IMG/VR virus record: IMGVR_UViG_3300028571_000136
Location: 1-22,299 of that record
Reading direction: 5' to 3' (one strand)
Origin: a virus
Length of the DNA stretch: 22,299 nucleotides
The translations under genes and the position numbers were made by a program. The notes below the pieces were generated by a model. It ran no database searches. It saw only the letters and a list, made by a program, of their open reading frames with translations, and was not told the DNA's origin. Below, piece by piece: positions 1 to 8,700 of the stretch. Within the stretch, counting starts at the first letter, position 1. Every line of letters starts with the position of its first letter.

Positions 1-1
1 A

Positions 2-178
2 AGTTACATATCAGTTAGAAAACAAGAATATGACGAGTTGAAAGATTTCGTTAATAGATATGAACTTAATGAAGTTACTCCTTTGCAAGTCGCTGGAGAT
101 GATACTATTCCAGGAGTTTATGATCCATTTGGAAGGAATGCCTTTCGCAACATAAGAACAATTTGGTACTCAGCATAA
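2..178 (+). CDS. 3' end of an unidentified structural gene
   Basis: The open frame enters from the left edge and gives 58 residues ending ...RTIWYSA before TAA at 176-178. The visible part starts with a charged helix-like stretch (KQEYDELKDFVNRYE) and then a Pro/Gly-containing segment (GVYDPFGRNAF). No family is recognised. It ends 4 bases before the next ATG and is clearly cotranscribed with the neck genes that follow, so a head or head-to-tail connector protein (capsid C-terminus or adaptor) is likely by position only. Its start and N-terminus lie outside the window. Confidence 0.6.
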   Translation, partial: SYISVRKQEYDELKDFVNRYELNEVTPLQVAGDDTIPGVYDPFGRNAFRNIRTIWYSA

Positions 179-182
179 CATT

Positions 183-623
183 ATGAGCTTTATAAACTCA
201 ACAGCTGCGGCAGAATTTTCGCAAGATTATGATAATTTTTTTACTTATTTTTCCAGACCTTTTATAGTTCATAAAGATCCAATAAGAATTGTAGAACAAG
301 TTCAAAGTGCTCCGTTGTATGGTTACGGTCAATCTTCAGACGCAGTGAATTTTACTTATATTCCTGTAACTGGAACTTTCAATGGAAGAATTTATTATAA
401 TAACGCAAAAGATGTTGACGCTGTAAATAGTGACTTAAAATTAGTTTTTGTAAGAGGAGATGTTACTTTAAAAGTTAAACAAGACGCAAGAGATTTTATC
501 GCGAATGGAAGAACTATAAAGCTTGAATTTGATGGAAAAACATGGAACCTAATAACAGAAGATACTATAAAAAAATATCTTAATAATACATATTATGTAT
601 ATGGATTAGAACAAACTAAATAA
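183..623 (+). CDS. Putative head-closure (stopper-like) neck protein
   Basis: A 146-residue beta-rich protein with no signal peptide or membrane segment. The C-terminal half alternates short strands with a pattern resembling small phage head-completion proteins: a stretch around residues 92-120 (DVTLKVKQDARDFI, then NGRTIKLEFDGK) where a domain closes over an 'x-DG-x' turn before W121. In siphoviruses such a protein of 100-150 residues, encoded between capsid/adaptor genes and the gp10-like gene, seals the portal and joins the tail. The ATG at 183 is 4 bases after the previous stop and has no SD, so translation is probably coupled. Assignment rests on size, position and general fold impression; it could instead be an adaptor or decoration protein. 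Confidence 0.5.
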   Translation: MSFINSTAAAEFSQDYDNFFTYFSRPFIVHKDPIRIVEQVQSAPLYGYGQSSDAVNFTYIPVTGTFNGRIYYNNAKDVDAVNSDLKLVFVRGDVTLKVKQDARDFIANGRTIKLEFDGKTWNLITEDTIKKYLNNTYYVYGLEQTK

Positions 624-624
624 T

Positions 625-1215
625 ATGGCCGCCAAAATCAATTTTAATCAAGTCCGAAGTGAAGTTGCATCTTCATATGAAAAAACCTTAAAAAAAGAAG
701 GAATTATTTTTGCTGAAGAAATTTTACAAGAAAATTTAGATAAATATATAAATGAAATTAAAAATCACCCAGTATCACAAGAACTGGATAGCGGTCCAGA
801 CGGTGAAAACGTTAGTAATACTTTAAATGGAAAAGAAAATCTTTTTGCTTTTATTGGATTTGATAGTGAAGACAAACCAGTTGATGATCTTACTCAACTC
901 ATAAAACAAAATACTTTTTTAGATAAAAAATCTACTTTTGATAAAAAAAGTTTTCAATTAAAATTTAATATATTCAGCCCTTCAATCGAAGAAATTAAAT
1001 CTGCTACCCCTTTACCTTTCGAAAGAGGAAGAAGTTGGGTTAAGGGTGTAGAAGATGGTATTTCTGGATTTGGTTATTATGTTTATGGAATGTTATTTCC
1101 TTCTAGCAGATCTGGTAGAGGAATTCAATCTAAAAATAAAGTTAGAGCTGCGGCTTATAAACCTGTAAGATATATGTCAGAACTTTATAATAATTTTATA
1201 AAAAATTTAAAATAA
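625..1215 (+). CDS. Putative HK97 gp10-like neck / tail completion protein
   Basis: A 196-residue, Lys-rich protein with a helical N-terminus (residues 1-45, with a heptad-like charged pattern), a DSGPDGENVSNTL linker, and a C-terminal region with PFERGRSWVKGVEDGISGF (about residues 131-149), followed by a basic SRSGRGIQSKNKVRAA patch. The basic GRSW and SRSGRG pattern recalls gp10-type neck proteins that sit between stopper and tail terminator. The start is fixed by the TAA-T-ATG junction with the preceding gene (one intervening base); no SD is present, so coupled translation is likely. Neighbouring genes of neck type on both sides support the role. The family call is tentative. Confidence 0.45.
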   Translation: MAAKINFNQVRSEVASSYEKTLKKEGIIFAEEILQENLDKYINEIKNHPVSQELDSGPDGENVSNTLNGKENLFAFIGFDSEDKPVDDLTQLIKQNTFLDKKSTFDKKSFQLKFNIFSPSIEEIKSATPLPFERGRSWVKGVEDGISGFGYYVYGMLFPSSRSGRGIQSKNKVRAAAYKPVRYMSELYNNFIKNLK

Positions 1216-1216
1216 T

Positions 1217-2086
1217 ATGATCCCACAATTTGATAATATTTTAATGACTAGCATGTTACTTTGGTTAGATAATAAAGTATCAACCAATGGAGAAGCTTAT
1301 ACGAATTATCAGAGTGTATTTTATCCTGTTGCTAATATGTATTATGGATATTATACATATGGTGCACCATTAAAACAAATGGTTATAGACTCTTCAATAA
1401 GTGGCGCAAATATTATAAGTGGAGTTTATGTTAATGGAGTTTTTACAATTCCTGGACAAAATAATTTAAGTGGAATTAACGCTTCAGAAGGCCAATTATA
1501 TTTTAGTCAACCAGTGAGTAATCCTAGCACAGCTTTAAGTGGCAATTATGCTGTTAAAGATTTCAACATCTATTTGACCAGTAAAACTGAAGAAAATTTA
1601 TTATTTGAAACTCAGTATCAAATTAATCCTAAAACATATCAAAATCCTACTGGATTACCAGTTGGTTCAGAGACGTATCCTGTTATATATTTAAAATATC
1701 AAGGCGGAAAAAACAAGCCTCTTGCTTTTGGTGGATTTGATCAAACAGTTGGTAATGTCAGAGCAATCATATTATCTGATAGCGTATTTAGTTTAGATGC
1801 TGTAACAAGCATAATGAGAGATACCGCTAGGGAGCTAATACCATTAATATATCCAAATGAAATGCCTTTTAATTCATTAGGATCAGTGAGTACGCCAAAT
1901 AATAATTTCAATTATATTAATTTTACAGCAAATAAAGCTAATACCGATGATTATCTATATATTAATGAAGTTAATGTAACCAAGACTGATACTAGAATAC
2001 TTAATGCTACAAATAGCTTAAATAGGAATGTATATTCAGCTTTTGTTGATTTTGAGGTTATTAAGAATAGATATCCAAGACAATAA
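1217..2086 (+). CDS. Putative tail terminator / tail completion protein
   Basis: A 289-residue Tyr/Asn-rich protein directly before the tail tube gene, the place where tail terminator (lambda U-like) proteins are encoded. The N-terminus is helical (MIPQFDNILMTSMLLWL), the middle is rich in short strands and loops, and the C-terminus ends with a strand pattern NVYSAFVDFEVIKNRY like the final strands of terminator folds. It is considerably longer than classical terminators (about 130-170 residues), with residues ~60-110 (GANIISGVYVNGVF...) looking like an inserted beta domain. It starts at the second TAA-T-ATG junction and has no SD. The function is inferred mainly from gene order; no catalytic motif is visible. 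Confidence 0.4.
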   Translation: MIPQFDNILMTSMLLWLDNKVSTNGEAYTNYQSVFYPVANMYYGYYTYGAPLKQMVIDSSISGANIISGVYVNGVFTIPGQNNLSGINASEGQLYFSQPVSNPSTALSGNYAVKDFNIYLTSKTEENLLFETQYQINPKTYQNPTGLPVGSETYPVIYLKYQGGKNKPLAFGGFDQTVGNVRAIILSDSVFSLDAVTSIMRDTARELIPLIYPNEMPFNSLGSVSTPNNNFNYINFTANKANTDDYLYINEVNVTKTDTRILNATNSLNRNVYSAFVDFEVIKNRYPRQ

Positions 2087-2113
2087 AAAAATAGAAAATA
2101 AATAAAAAAAATG

Positions 2114-2120
2114 GTGTAAT
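2114..2120 (+). promoter_or_regulatory. GTGTAAT promoter-like motif before the tail tube gene
   Basis: GTGTAAT lies in the 58-base gap between 2086 and 2145, after an A-rich stretch (2087-2111), with 24 bases between motif and ATG. GGAG at 2131-2134 serves as SD (10 bases before the ATG). The same heptamer occurs before 3397, 5732, 20061 and 21718 and, as GTGTAAA on the other strand, before 20009. The promoter role is inferred from this recurrence. Confidence 0.6.
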
Positions 2121-2144
2121 AACTGTAAATGGAGAAATACTAAT

Positions 2145-3293
2145 ATGGCAAGAAATCGTATAATTTATCAATCAGAAGCTGTTTATGCTGGACCCGCTCC
2201 AGCAACAGGTTACCACTACGGAACATACACACCTGGAATCGGTGGAAATAGTAATGTACCAAATTCAAGGAATAATCTAGTTCAACAGCTACAAAGAATT
2301 CAAACAGCTAATTATAGCTTTACAGTAGATCGCACAGATGTTAATCAATTCGGACAATTAGCAGCTATTGATCGTGTAATTTTAACAAATCCAACAGTTT
2401 CATTAGATTTTAGTTATATTAACTCGAGTCTTGCTAATGAAAATCTTCTAGGATTCACAGTTGCTTCTGGAAGTAGTGATTCAACTGTCTCTGCTATTTC
2501 TGGATTCTTAAATAAAACTTCAGATGAAAGAAATTATTTCATTCGTACAACTCCAGAAGGTACTGATGCAGTAGGATTCACAGATGGTTCTTCTGGAAAT
2601 AACGGAGTTATTGGAATTGGCAACGCATTCTTAACTTCATATTCAACAGAAGGTTCTGTTGGTAATTTCCCAACAACAACTATCAATGTTGAAGGTTTGA
2701 ATATGAATTTCCAAAACGGAATTAGTGGAAATTTTGTTCCAGCAGTTAATCCTACAGACGGATCAGCTCTAACAAACTATTATCAATTAGCTCAAGCTGT
2801 TGAAAATGTTGGAATTGGACTTGGAAGCACAATCAGCGCTCTACGTCCAGGAGATATTACATTATCATTAAGTAATACATTGGCTAGTGGAGTTGATGTA
2901 AATACAATGAATATCCAAAGCTACACATTGAGCTTCGATCTAGGTCGTACACCAATTCAAAGACTAGGAAATAAATTCGCATTCACAAGAGAGATTGACT
3001 TCCCATTAACAGTAACATTAAGTGTTGATGCTCAAGTCACAACAATGAATGCAGGAAATTTAGCAAATCTTGTAGTTGATGATTCAGCAAAATACAATCC
3101 ATCAATCACAATCAAGAGTCCATCTAATTCTAATCTAACTATGGCAAAATACATCCTTAAGGGTGCAAAATTAGATAGTCAAGAATATAGCTCTGATGTA
3201 GGTAGCAATAAATCTGTCTCCCTTACATTCAGTGCTCAAGTTGGTGGCCCACAAGACACATCTAACGGATTATTTATCAACGGACAGTTCTAA
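2145..3293 (+). CDS. Major tail tube protein
   Basis: A 382-residue protein, low in Cys, rich in Ser/Thr/Asn and beta strands, expected to form the stacked rings of the tail tube. It sits between neck genes and the chaperone/tape-measure genes, as tube genes do. It is the only gene in the window isolated between its own promoter-like motif and a strong terminator, fitting very high expression. Its codon use also looks different from neighbours (more CGT, ATC, TTC), typical of an abundant protein. Two blocks (residues 58-92 and 162-190; then 257-296) align with the product of 20061-20861, so the tube fold is present twice in this phage. The ATG has GGAG 10 bases upstream. A tube role is well supported by context; no family name is claimed. 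Confidence 0.75.
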   Translation: MARNRIIYQSEAVYAGPAPATGYHYGTYTPGIGGNSNVPNSRNNLVQQLQRIQTANYSFTVDRTDVNQFGQLAAIDRVILTNPTVSLDFSYINSSLANENLLGFTVASGSSDSTVSAISGFLNKTSDERNYFIRTTPEGTDAVGFTDGSSGNNGVIGIGNAFLTSYSTEGSVGNFPTTTINVEGLNMNFQNGISGNFVPAVNPTDGSALTNYYQLAQAVENVGIGLGSTISALRPGDITLSLSNTLASGVDVNTMNIQSYTLSFDLGRTPIQRLGNKFAFTREIDFPLTVTLSVDAQVTTMNAGNLANLVVDDSAKYNPSITIKSPSNSNLTMAKYILKGAKLDSQEYSSDVGSNKSVSLTFSAQVGGPQDTSNGLFINGQF

Positions 3294-3316
3294 TAAATAA
3301 TACATAATTAAGTTAT

Positions 3317-3352
3317 AAAATAACCCCTACGTTCTCGTGGGGGTTATTTTTT
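3317..3352 (+). terminator. Intrinsic terminator after the tail tube gene
   Basis: A 15-bp stem (3317-3331 with 3336-3350; one G-T pair) around a TTCT loop, with a GC block (CCCC/GGGG) and a run of six T at 3347-3352. The A-tract on the 5' arm makes it potentially bidirectional. It lies 23 bases after the tube gene stop, and its T-run directly abuts the next GTGTAAT motif. Confidence 0.93.
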
Positions 3353-3359
3353 GTGTAAT
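3353..3359 (+). promoter_or_regulatory. GTGTAAT promoter-like motif before the chaperone-region operon
   Basis: GTGTAAT begins at the base right after the terminator T-run and is 37 bases before the ATG at 3397. An SD-like AAAGGT at 3383-3388 precedes that ATG by 8 bases. This restarts transcription for the four genes 3397-5668 after the tube gene is terminated. Confidence 0.6.
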
Positions 3360-3396
3360 TGAAGTTAGGCAGAGGGTTAGATAAAGGTAAAAGATT

Positions 3397-3621
3397 ATGG
3401 AAAACGATCCTATTAAAGACATGACTCTTTTTCAGATAAAGAGAAAGATCACAAATATATACAAGAATTTCTTTTTTATTCTTGAAGACTTGACTGATTC
3501 TGGATATAATATAAATGATGAAACCTATCAAAAAATGCGCAAAAGAATACTTGATAATGCTAATGATGCAGTAAGAGAGATAGAAGAGAACTTTACTAAA
3601 CTTAACATAACATTAAAATGA
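3397..3621 (+). CDS. Small helical protein of unknown function
   Basis: A 74-residue protein predicted to be almost wholly alpha-helical, with two amphipathic helices (about residues 8-33 and 40-68), many Lys/Glu and no Cys. It is the first gene of the unit after the terminator. Its ATG has AAAGGT at 8 bases, and its TGA overlaps the next ATG (ATGA, 3618-3621), so the two are translationally coupled. No family is recognised. Location between tube and tape measure genes suggests a tail-assembly accessory. The open frame of 72 codons on the other strand here crosses the terminator and is a shadow. Confidence 0.7.
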   Translation: MENDPIKDMTLFQIKRKITNIYKNFFFILEDLTDSGYNINDETYQKMRKRILDNANDAVREIEENFTKLNITLK

Positions 3622-3893
3622 AATCTAAAAAATTAAACTATAATTTTCCTATAACCCAAATAATAGAAGGTAATCTTTCTACACAAAGTATACAAAAAAA
3701 CTTAAAAGATAACTTTGGAATTTTAAAACCAAGTTTAACAACATTTAAGAATCCCAATTTTATTAAAAATTATCAAAACTGGGATGATAATAAAAAACAT
3801 CAATTTATTAAAACAATTGGTGGAGTAGTTTACTATGGTAAAATCAAAAACTATCTACAGGAATTAATTGACAGTAATGGAGAAAAAATATGA
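3618..3893 (+). CDS. Small basic protein of unknown function
   Basis: A 91-residue, Lys/Asn-rich protein that overlaps its neighbours by 4 bases at both ends (ATGA junctions at 3618 and 3890). It has a basic N-terminus (MKSKKLNYNF), a region containing KNYQNWDDNKKHQF (residues ~50-63) and a hydrophobic segment IGGVVYYGKI (residues ~67-76) too short for a membrane span. No family is recognised. Tight coupling with the 74-residue gene and the chaperone-like gene suggests that the three are made in fixed ratio for tail assembly. Confidence 0.65.
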   Translation: MKSKKLNYNFPITQIIEGNLSTQSIQKNLKDNFGILKPSLTTFKNPNFIKNYQNWDDNKKHQFIKTIGGVVYYGKIKNYLQELIDSNGEKI

Positions 3894-4654
3894 AAACAAT
3901 GTTTGAATTTGATATATATCACGAAAAAGAAATAGAAAAAATAGAAGTATCTACTAATGAAAAAGGCGAAGAAGTAAAGACTACCTCTAAAGTTAAAACT
4001 GCTGTTCCAGTAAAATTAGCTATTAAAAAACCTACAAGAACTCTTTTTGATGAAGCCGAATTATTTTATGGAGTTAGGCTCTCAGAAGGAATTAAAGCTG
4101 GATTACTAACTAGAGCATTGCTTGCTAAAAGATTTAGTAATGATGGTGGAGTACTAAGTGATGATGAACAAAAAGAATATAATGAGTTATATCTTGAGTT
4201 TTTTAATTTACAAAATGAATTTCAAAAATTATCTATTAAAGACGAAGCTATAAGAACAGAAGAAGAAAAGCAAGAGGTTCAAAATGTAATTATAAAAATA
4301 AACCTTTCTAGAGAAAAGCTTCAAAGATATGAAATGGCGCAAGCCAATCTTTTTGAACAAACCGCAGAAAATAGAGCTAGAAACAAAACTATCATGTGGT
4401 GGGTTCTTCAACTTAGTTTAATACAAGGCGAAGATAAAAAATTCAAAGAACTCTTCAAAGAGGGGTCTTATGATGCGAAGCTTAAAGTATATGACGAAAT
4501 TGAGGAGTCTGAATCTGGAGTAGAGAAAATAGCTTTACAAAAACTTCTTTATTTAATCAGTTTCTGGTATATTGGTAGAGCAGCTTCCCAAGAAGAATTT
4601 GAGAAACTTTTGAATGTCATGCAAAAAGATGAAACAAAAGAATCAAAGGGATAA
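3890..4654 (+). CDS. Putative tail assembly chaperone (G-like by position)
   Basis: A 254-residue acidic protein in the slot between tube and tape measure genes, where tail assembly chaperones (lambda G/GT type) are encoded. The N-terminal ~45 residues are charged and look like two strands with a basic turn (EVKTTSKVKT). A helical core follows (residues ~48-175, including EAELFYGVRLSEGIKAGLL), with coiled-coil potential from ~85 to 145. The ATG (3890) has GGAG about 7 bases upstream and overlaps the previous stop. The stop TAA at 4652-4654 is followed at once by an in-frame TGA, and the next gene continues in the same frame. No lambda-like -1 slippage is needed or supported. The chaperone role is inferred from position. 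Confidence 0.5.
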   Translation: MKTMFEFDIYHEKEIEKIEVSTNEKGEEVKTTSKVKTAVPVKLAIKKPTRTLFDEAELFYGVRLSEGIKAGLLTRALLAKRFSNDGGVLSDDEQKEYNELYLEFFNLQNEFQKLSIKDEAIRTEEEKQEVQNVIIKINLSREKLQRYEMAQANLFEQTAENRARNKTIMWWVLQLSLIQGEDKKFKELFKEGSYDAKLKVYDEIEESESGVEKIALQKLLYLISFWYIGRAASQEEFEKLLNVMQKDETKESKG

Positions 4655-4660
4655 TGATTG
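4645..4660 (+). promoter_or_regulatory. RBS, tandem stops and TTG start between the chaperone-region genes
   Basis: AAAGGG (4645-4650) is the SD for a TTG start at 4658, with 7 bases between. In the same frame, TAA (4652-4654) and TGA (4655-4657) come immediately before that TTG. An ATG at 4654-4656 is in another frame and gives only 15 codons. Reinitiation after the upstream stop is the simplest reading. Confidence 0.6.
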
Positions 4661-5668
4661 CAAACTTTAGAAAAGAACAAATTAAGGCTTTCATTTGTTG
4701 ATATATTAAAAGGATATAGCCTATCCTATTATAAAAATAATAAATTATATTTTAAACACAATACAAGTCTTGATTCTGGAGATATAGATCACCTTAGACA
4801 AGAGTTTATAGAAATAGCCCAAAAAAAGGGGCTTCCAACTGAAGATCAAAAAGAAGACTATATAATACTAGAAGATCTTTGGTCAAAAGATAAAAATAAA
4901 GAGATTAAAGATTTAAAATTTGATATCTCTAATTTAAAGCAAACTAAATCAAAACTATTTAAAAACGATGACGTTAATGAATTCAATAAACAAATTGATG
5001 CAAAAAAATTAGAATTAATTAATTTAATTTCTGAAAGAAAAGAGCTTTTAGGTTTTACTGTAGAAGACTACGCAAACAAAAAAATTAATGAATATTATAT
5101 GTTCAACTCGTTATTCAAAGATAAGGATTTAAAAGATAAATTTTTCTCTGAACAGGAATTTGACGAATTAGAAAATAAAGACATATCTGAAATATTGCAA
5201 ATATATAATGATATCAATAAAAATTTTGCAGAAAATAATCTTAAAAAAATAGCTCTTTCTTCTTATTATCTTAGCTTATTTAATATTTGTGATGAGAGTG
5301 CATATAATTTATATGGTAAGCCTATAATATATTTAACGTTTTATCAAATGGAAGTGTTTGGATATGCTAGATACTTCAAGAATGCATTAGAGCAAGCAAA
5401 GCATAAACCAACTGATGAATTATATGAAGATCCAGAAAAACTTATAGAATGGTTAGAGAGTAGTCGAAACGCACAAGAACTTCTTAATAAAACAGAAGAG
5501 GGTCATAGAAAAACAGAGGGTGCAATAGCTACTTCTATTATAGGGGCTAAAAAAGAAGATCTAGCTAAAATAGGCAAAGATGAAAATAGTATAAGTCTAC
5601 ATAAAGAAGCTCAGAAAAAGGGTGGTGTTTTGAATATGGATGATCTAATAAAGATGCATAAAGCTTAA
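4658..5668 (+). CDS. Putative tail assembly protein, second gene of the chaperone slot
   Basis: A 336-residue Lys/Glu-rich protein encoded directly before the tape measure gene. Residues 1-60 form a mixed alpha/beta region (LRLSFVDILKGYSL..YYKNNKLYFKHN). Residues ~88-135 have coiled-coil character (IKDLKFDISNLKQTKSKL, then KQIDAKKLELINLISERKE). The C-terminal third holds a Tyr/Phe-rich helical part (FYQMEVFGYARYF) and a flexible charged tail ending NMDDLIKMHKA. The start is TTG at 4658 with AAAGGG upstream; no in-frame ATG lies nearby and the frame is closed directly upstream by TGA and TAA. It has the position of the T part of a G/GT pair, but it is a separate, non-frameshifted product. Family not recognised. 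Confidence 0.55.
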   Translation: MQTLEKNKLRLSFVDILKGYSLSYYKNNKLYFKHNTSLDSGDIDHLRQEFIEIAQKKGLPTEDQKEDYIILEDLWSKDKNKEIKDLKFDISNLKQTKSKLFKNDDVNEFNKQIDAKKLELINLISERKELLGFTVEDYANKKINEYYMFNSLFKDKDLKDKFFSEQEFDELENKDISEILQIYNDINKNFAENNLKKIALSSYYLSLFNICDESAYNLYGKPIIYLTFYQMEVFGYARYFKNALEQAKHKPTDELYEDPEKLIEWLESSRNAQELLNKTEEGHRKTEGAIATSIIGAKKEDLAKIGKDENSISLHKEAQKKGGVLNMDDLIKMHKA

Positions 5669-5700
5669 ATATCTAATACTATCATAATTAATCATATTTT

Positions 5701-5707
5701 GTGTAAT
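5701..5707 (+). promoter_or_regulatory. GTGTAAT promoter-like motif before the tape measure gene
   Basis: GTGTAAT, preceded by ATATTTT, is in the 63-base gap between 5668 and 5732 and lies 24 bases before the ATG. An SD-like AAAGGA (5719-5724) lies 7 bases before the ATG. No terminator is seen in this gap, so the motif would add to read-through from the upstream unit. Confidence 0.6.
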
Positions 5708-5731
5708 TTATCATAGCAAAAGGATTAAGGA

Positions 5732-8700
5732 ATGGCAAGAACATCAGCTACAATTAGCGTAGGTGCGGATACTAGGCAGCTTGAAAGAGATATTCAAGGC
5801 GCTTTAAGCCGTGATTTTAAATTAAAGGGATTGAATGAAAAGGCCTTTACTCAACCTTTGGGTAGAATCACTGGTTCAGCAAATGAATTTCAAAAATCAT
5901 TAGATGCATCTAATGCTCGTGTTATAGCCTTCGGAGCAAGTGCTGGATTGATATTTACTGTAGAAAAAGCATTTACTTCATTGGTTAAAAGCACTATAGA
6001 TGTTCAAAAATCATTAACTGATATTAATGTAATATTGAACGCAAGCGCTGGCACTTTAGATAAATTTGGTAATAGCTTATTTGATATAGCTAAAAATACT
6101 GGTCAATCTTTTGATGTGGTTGCTGTGGCTGCTACTGAACTTTCTCGTCAAGGTCTTGGCTTAGAAGAAACTCTTAGAAGAACTCAAGATGCATTAATAT
6201 TAACTCGTTTAAGTGGTCTTGATACAGCAAGTGCTGTAGAAGCTTTAACAGCTACAATTAACAGTTTTAATAAAGCTGGCTTAGATTCAACAACTATTAT
6301 TAATAAATTAGCAAATGTTGATGCGGCTTTTGCTGTTAGTAGTGGTGATCTTGCAGAAGCGATTAAACGAGTTGGATCTTCTGCTTCAGATGCAGGGGTT
6401 GGTTTTGATGAACTATTAGCAATCGTAACTAGCGTACAACAAACTACAGCTAGAGGTGGTGCAGTAATTGGAAATTCTTTAAAAACAATATTTACAAGAA
6501 TAGAAAGAACTGAAACCTTAGATCAACTTGAAGAACTAGGTATTAAAGTAAGAGATTTGCAAGGAGATGCATTACCAGCAATTCAAATTCTCTCTAATTT
6601 ATCTAATACTTTTAATACTTTGGCTAGTTCTCAAAAAGCTCAAGTAGCTGAAACTGTTGGTGGTATATTTCAAATTAATATTTTAAAAGCAGCGTTAGGA
6701 GATTTAGGAAAAGAGTATTCTGTTTACGATAGAGCTTTGCAAACATCAGCGAATAGCACTGATCAAGCTATCCAAAGAAACGAAGCTTTAAATCAAACTC
6801 TATCGGCTTTAATTAATCAAACTTTTCAAAATTTAATTCGTGTTTCTTCTGATGTTGGTGAAATATCTTTGGGCCCAACATTTAAAAACACTTTAGAGAT
6901 ATTAAACAAAGGATTAGAGTCGTTATCTACTGATAGTAGTTCTACTGGTGGAAAAATTGGTAAAGGAATATTAGAAGGAATTGGCACATTTATAAGTGGA
7001 CCAGGAGTTATATTAATTACTGCTGTTTTTGGAAAATTACTTTTAAATTTAGGAAAATTTGCTGCGCAATCATTAGGCGTACTTTTAAATATAAATACTC
7101 AGTCCGAACAAAGAGTGCAAATACAAGCTAAAATTAATGAAGTATTAGCTCAAGAACCGTCTTTGGTAGCTGCAATATATAGCAAACAAATAAGTGTCTT
7201 AGAAGTAGAAAATCAAATTCTTAATATAATTAGATTGCAGACTATAGAAAGAGAAAGAGCTGCGGCTGTTTCAGCTACTATTGCTGGAGGATTAACTAAA
7301 CGAGGAGTAAGTACCAAAGGTGGATCTTTAAAAGCCAGCTCAGGATTTATACCTAATTTTAATGCTTCAGAAATCTATGGCGCATTAGCTGGAGGATATG
7401 CTCCAGGAAATATTCGACAAATGAATATCCCTGGAAAAGGAAATGTAACTTATAATAGCGCAGAAACAGTTAAAAATTTTCCAGGAATGAGTCAACCAGC
7501 TATTATGCCACCTCAAGATAGCAAAGCTGGAAAAAATTATAAAAAACAATTTTCTAGTGCTCATGGATTTAATCCTTATGCAAGCGAAGGTTTTATTCCT
7601 AATTTTGTTACAACCCCATTTCAAAAAGCTCAAAAACTTTTTACAGAAGCAAGAAGTTCAAAATTAGATGTTGAAGATTTAATTAGAAAAAGAAATTATA
7701 TAATAACGCCAGAAATAAGAAAAGAAATAGAAGGCATTAAAACAGATCCTAAAAAAACCGCGCAAACAAAAGGAGAAGTAGTCACCTATGATGCTAGTAA
7801 ATTAGGTATAGTTGGAGTAGGTGGAAGAAGAGGTACTGTAGATGCTCAAACTGCATTTAGTACATTAGGTTATACAAAAGATCCAAGATCAGTAAAATTT
7901 GTAGGAATCCAAGCGAGAACACTTGAAGATTTAAAAAATAGCGAAGTTCGAGATAAAAATTCTTTTTCTACAAAAATTAATGACTTATTTTATAATCCAC
8001 TTGCTCAACTTGCAAATGATATTTTTGGTCCATTAAGTCCAGATCCTAAATTTAAATCAGTACTCGCGTCTAATACTAGAAAAGCTGGAATCAATCTTTT
8101 CCCACCAGGCGCAGAAGGATCAATTTTTGAAGCCGCAGTAAATTTAGGAACAAAAAAAGGTGGATCATTAGAGGCTGCATTTAATCAAAACGCTTCTCAA
8201 AAACCATTTGATTTTGAAGAAGCGTCTCCCCCAGCTACAGCTTTTAATAGTAAATTTGGATTTACTCCACCCGTTTTACGAGCAGACGCAAAAAGAACTA
8301 TATCAAGCGAACAAGCAAGAGAAATAATTGATAAAGCTTATAGAGATGCTATCACTAGAAGTGATCCAAAGTTACCAAAACCAAGAATAGCTGCGTCAGG
8401 TTTTATTCCTAATTTTACAGCATTAGATAATGCTATTGGAAGAGAAGTAGCAGCTGGTACAGCTACTTCTAAAATAAGAGTTGGCAAAGATGCAAGACTA
8501 ACATCTTCAGCAAATCCACTTGGATTAGGAGTTTATAATACAAAAGATGAACCTATGGGTCTTGGCCAAGGAGTTGAAAGATATGGATCAAAAGCTAAAA
8601 CCGCAGGAGCAGCTGCTGGATTTATTCCTAATTTTGCAGAATTATCATTTAATCCTGGAAGCAAAGGTGCAATAATGGATCCATTAGTTGCAGATAAACG

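Noticed and set aside
2374-2380. Further GTGTAAT copy inside the tube gene (also at 17511 and 21980; GTGTAAA near 17257 and 18681 plus, 17729 minus)
   Set aside because: These lie within coding sequence with no gene start nearby on that strand; their number is near chance expectation, so they were not listed as promoters.
3313-3531. 72-codon open frame on the minus strand
   Set aside because: It overlaps the terminator hairpin and the antisense of the 74-residue gene and has no recognisable product; a shadow frame.
4600-4660. Lambda-type -1 frameshift joining the two chaperone-slot genes
   Set aside because: The second gene is in the same frame as the first, so a -1 shift would not enter it; no convincing slippery heptamer was seen near the stop.
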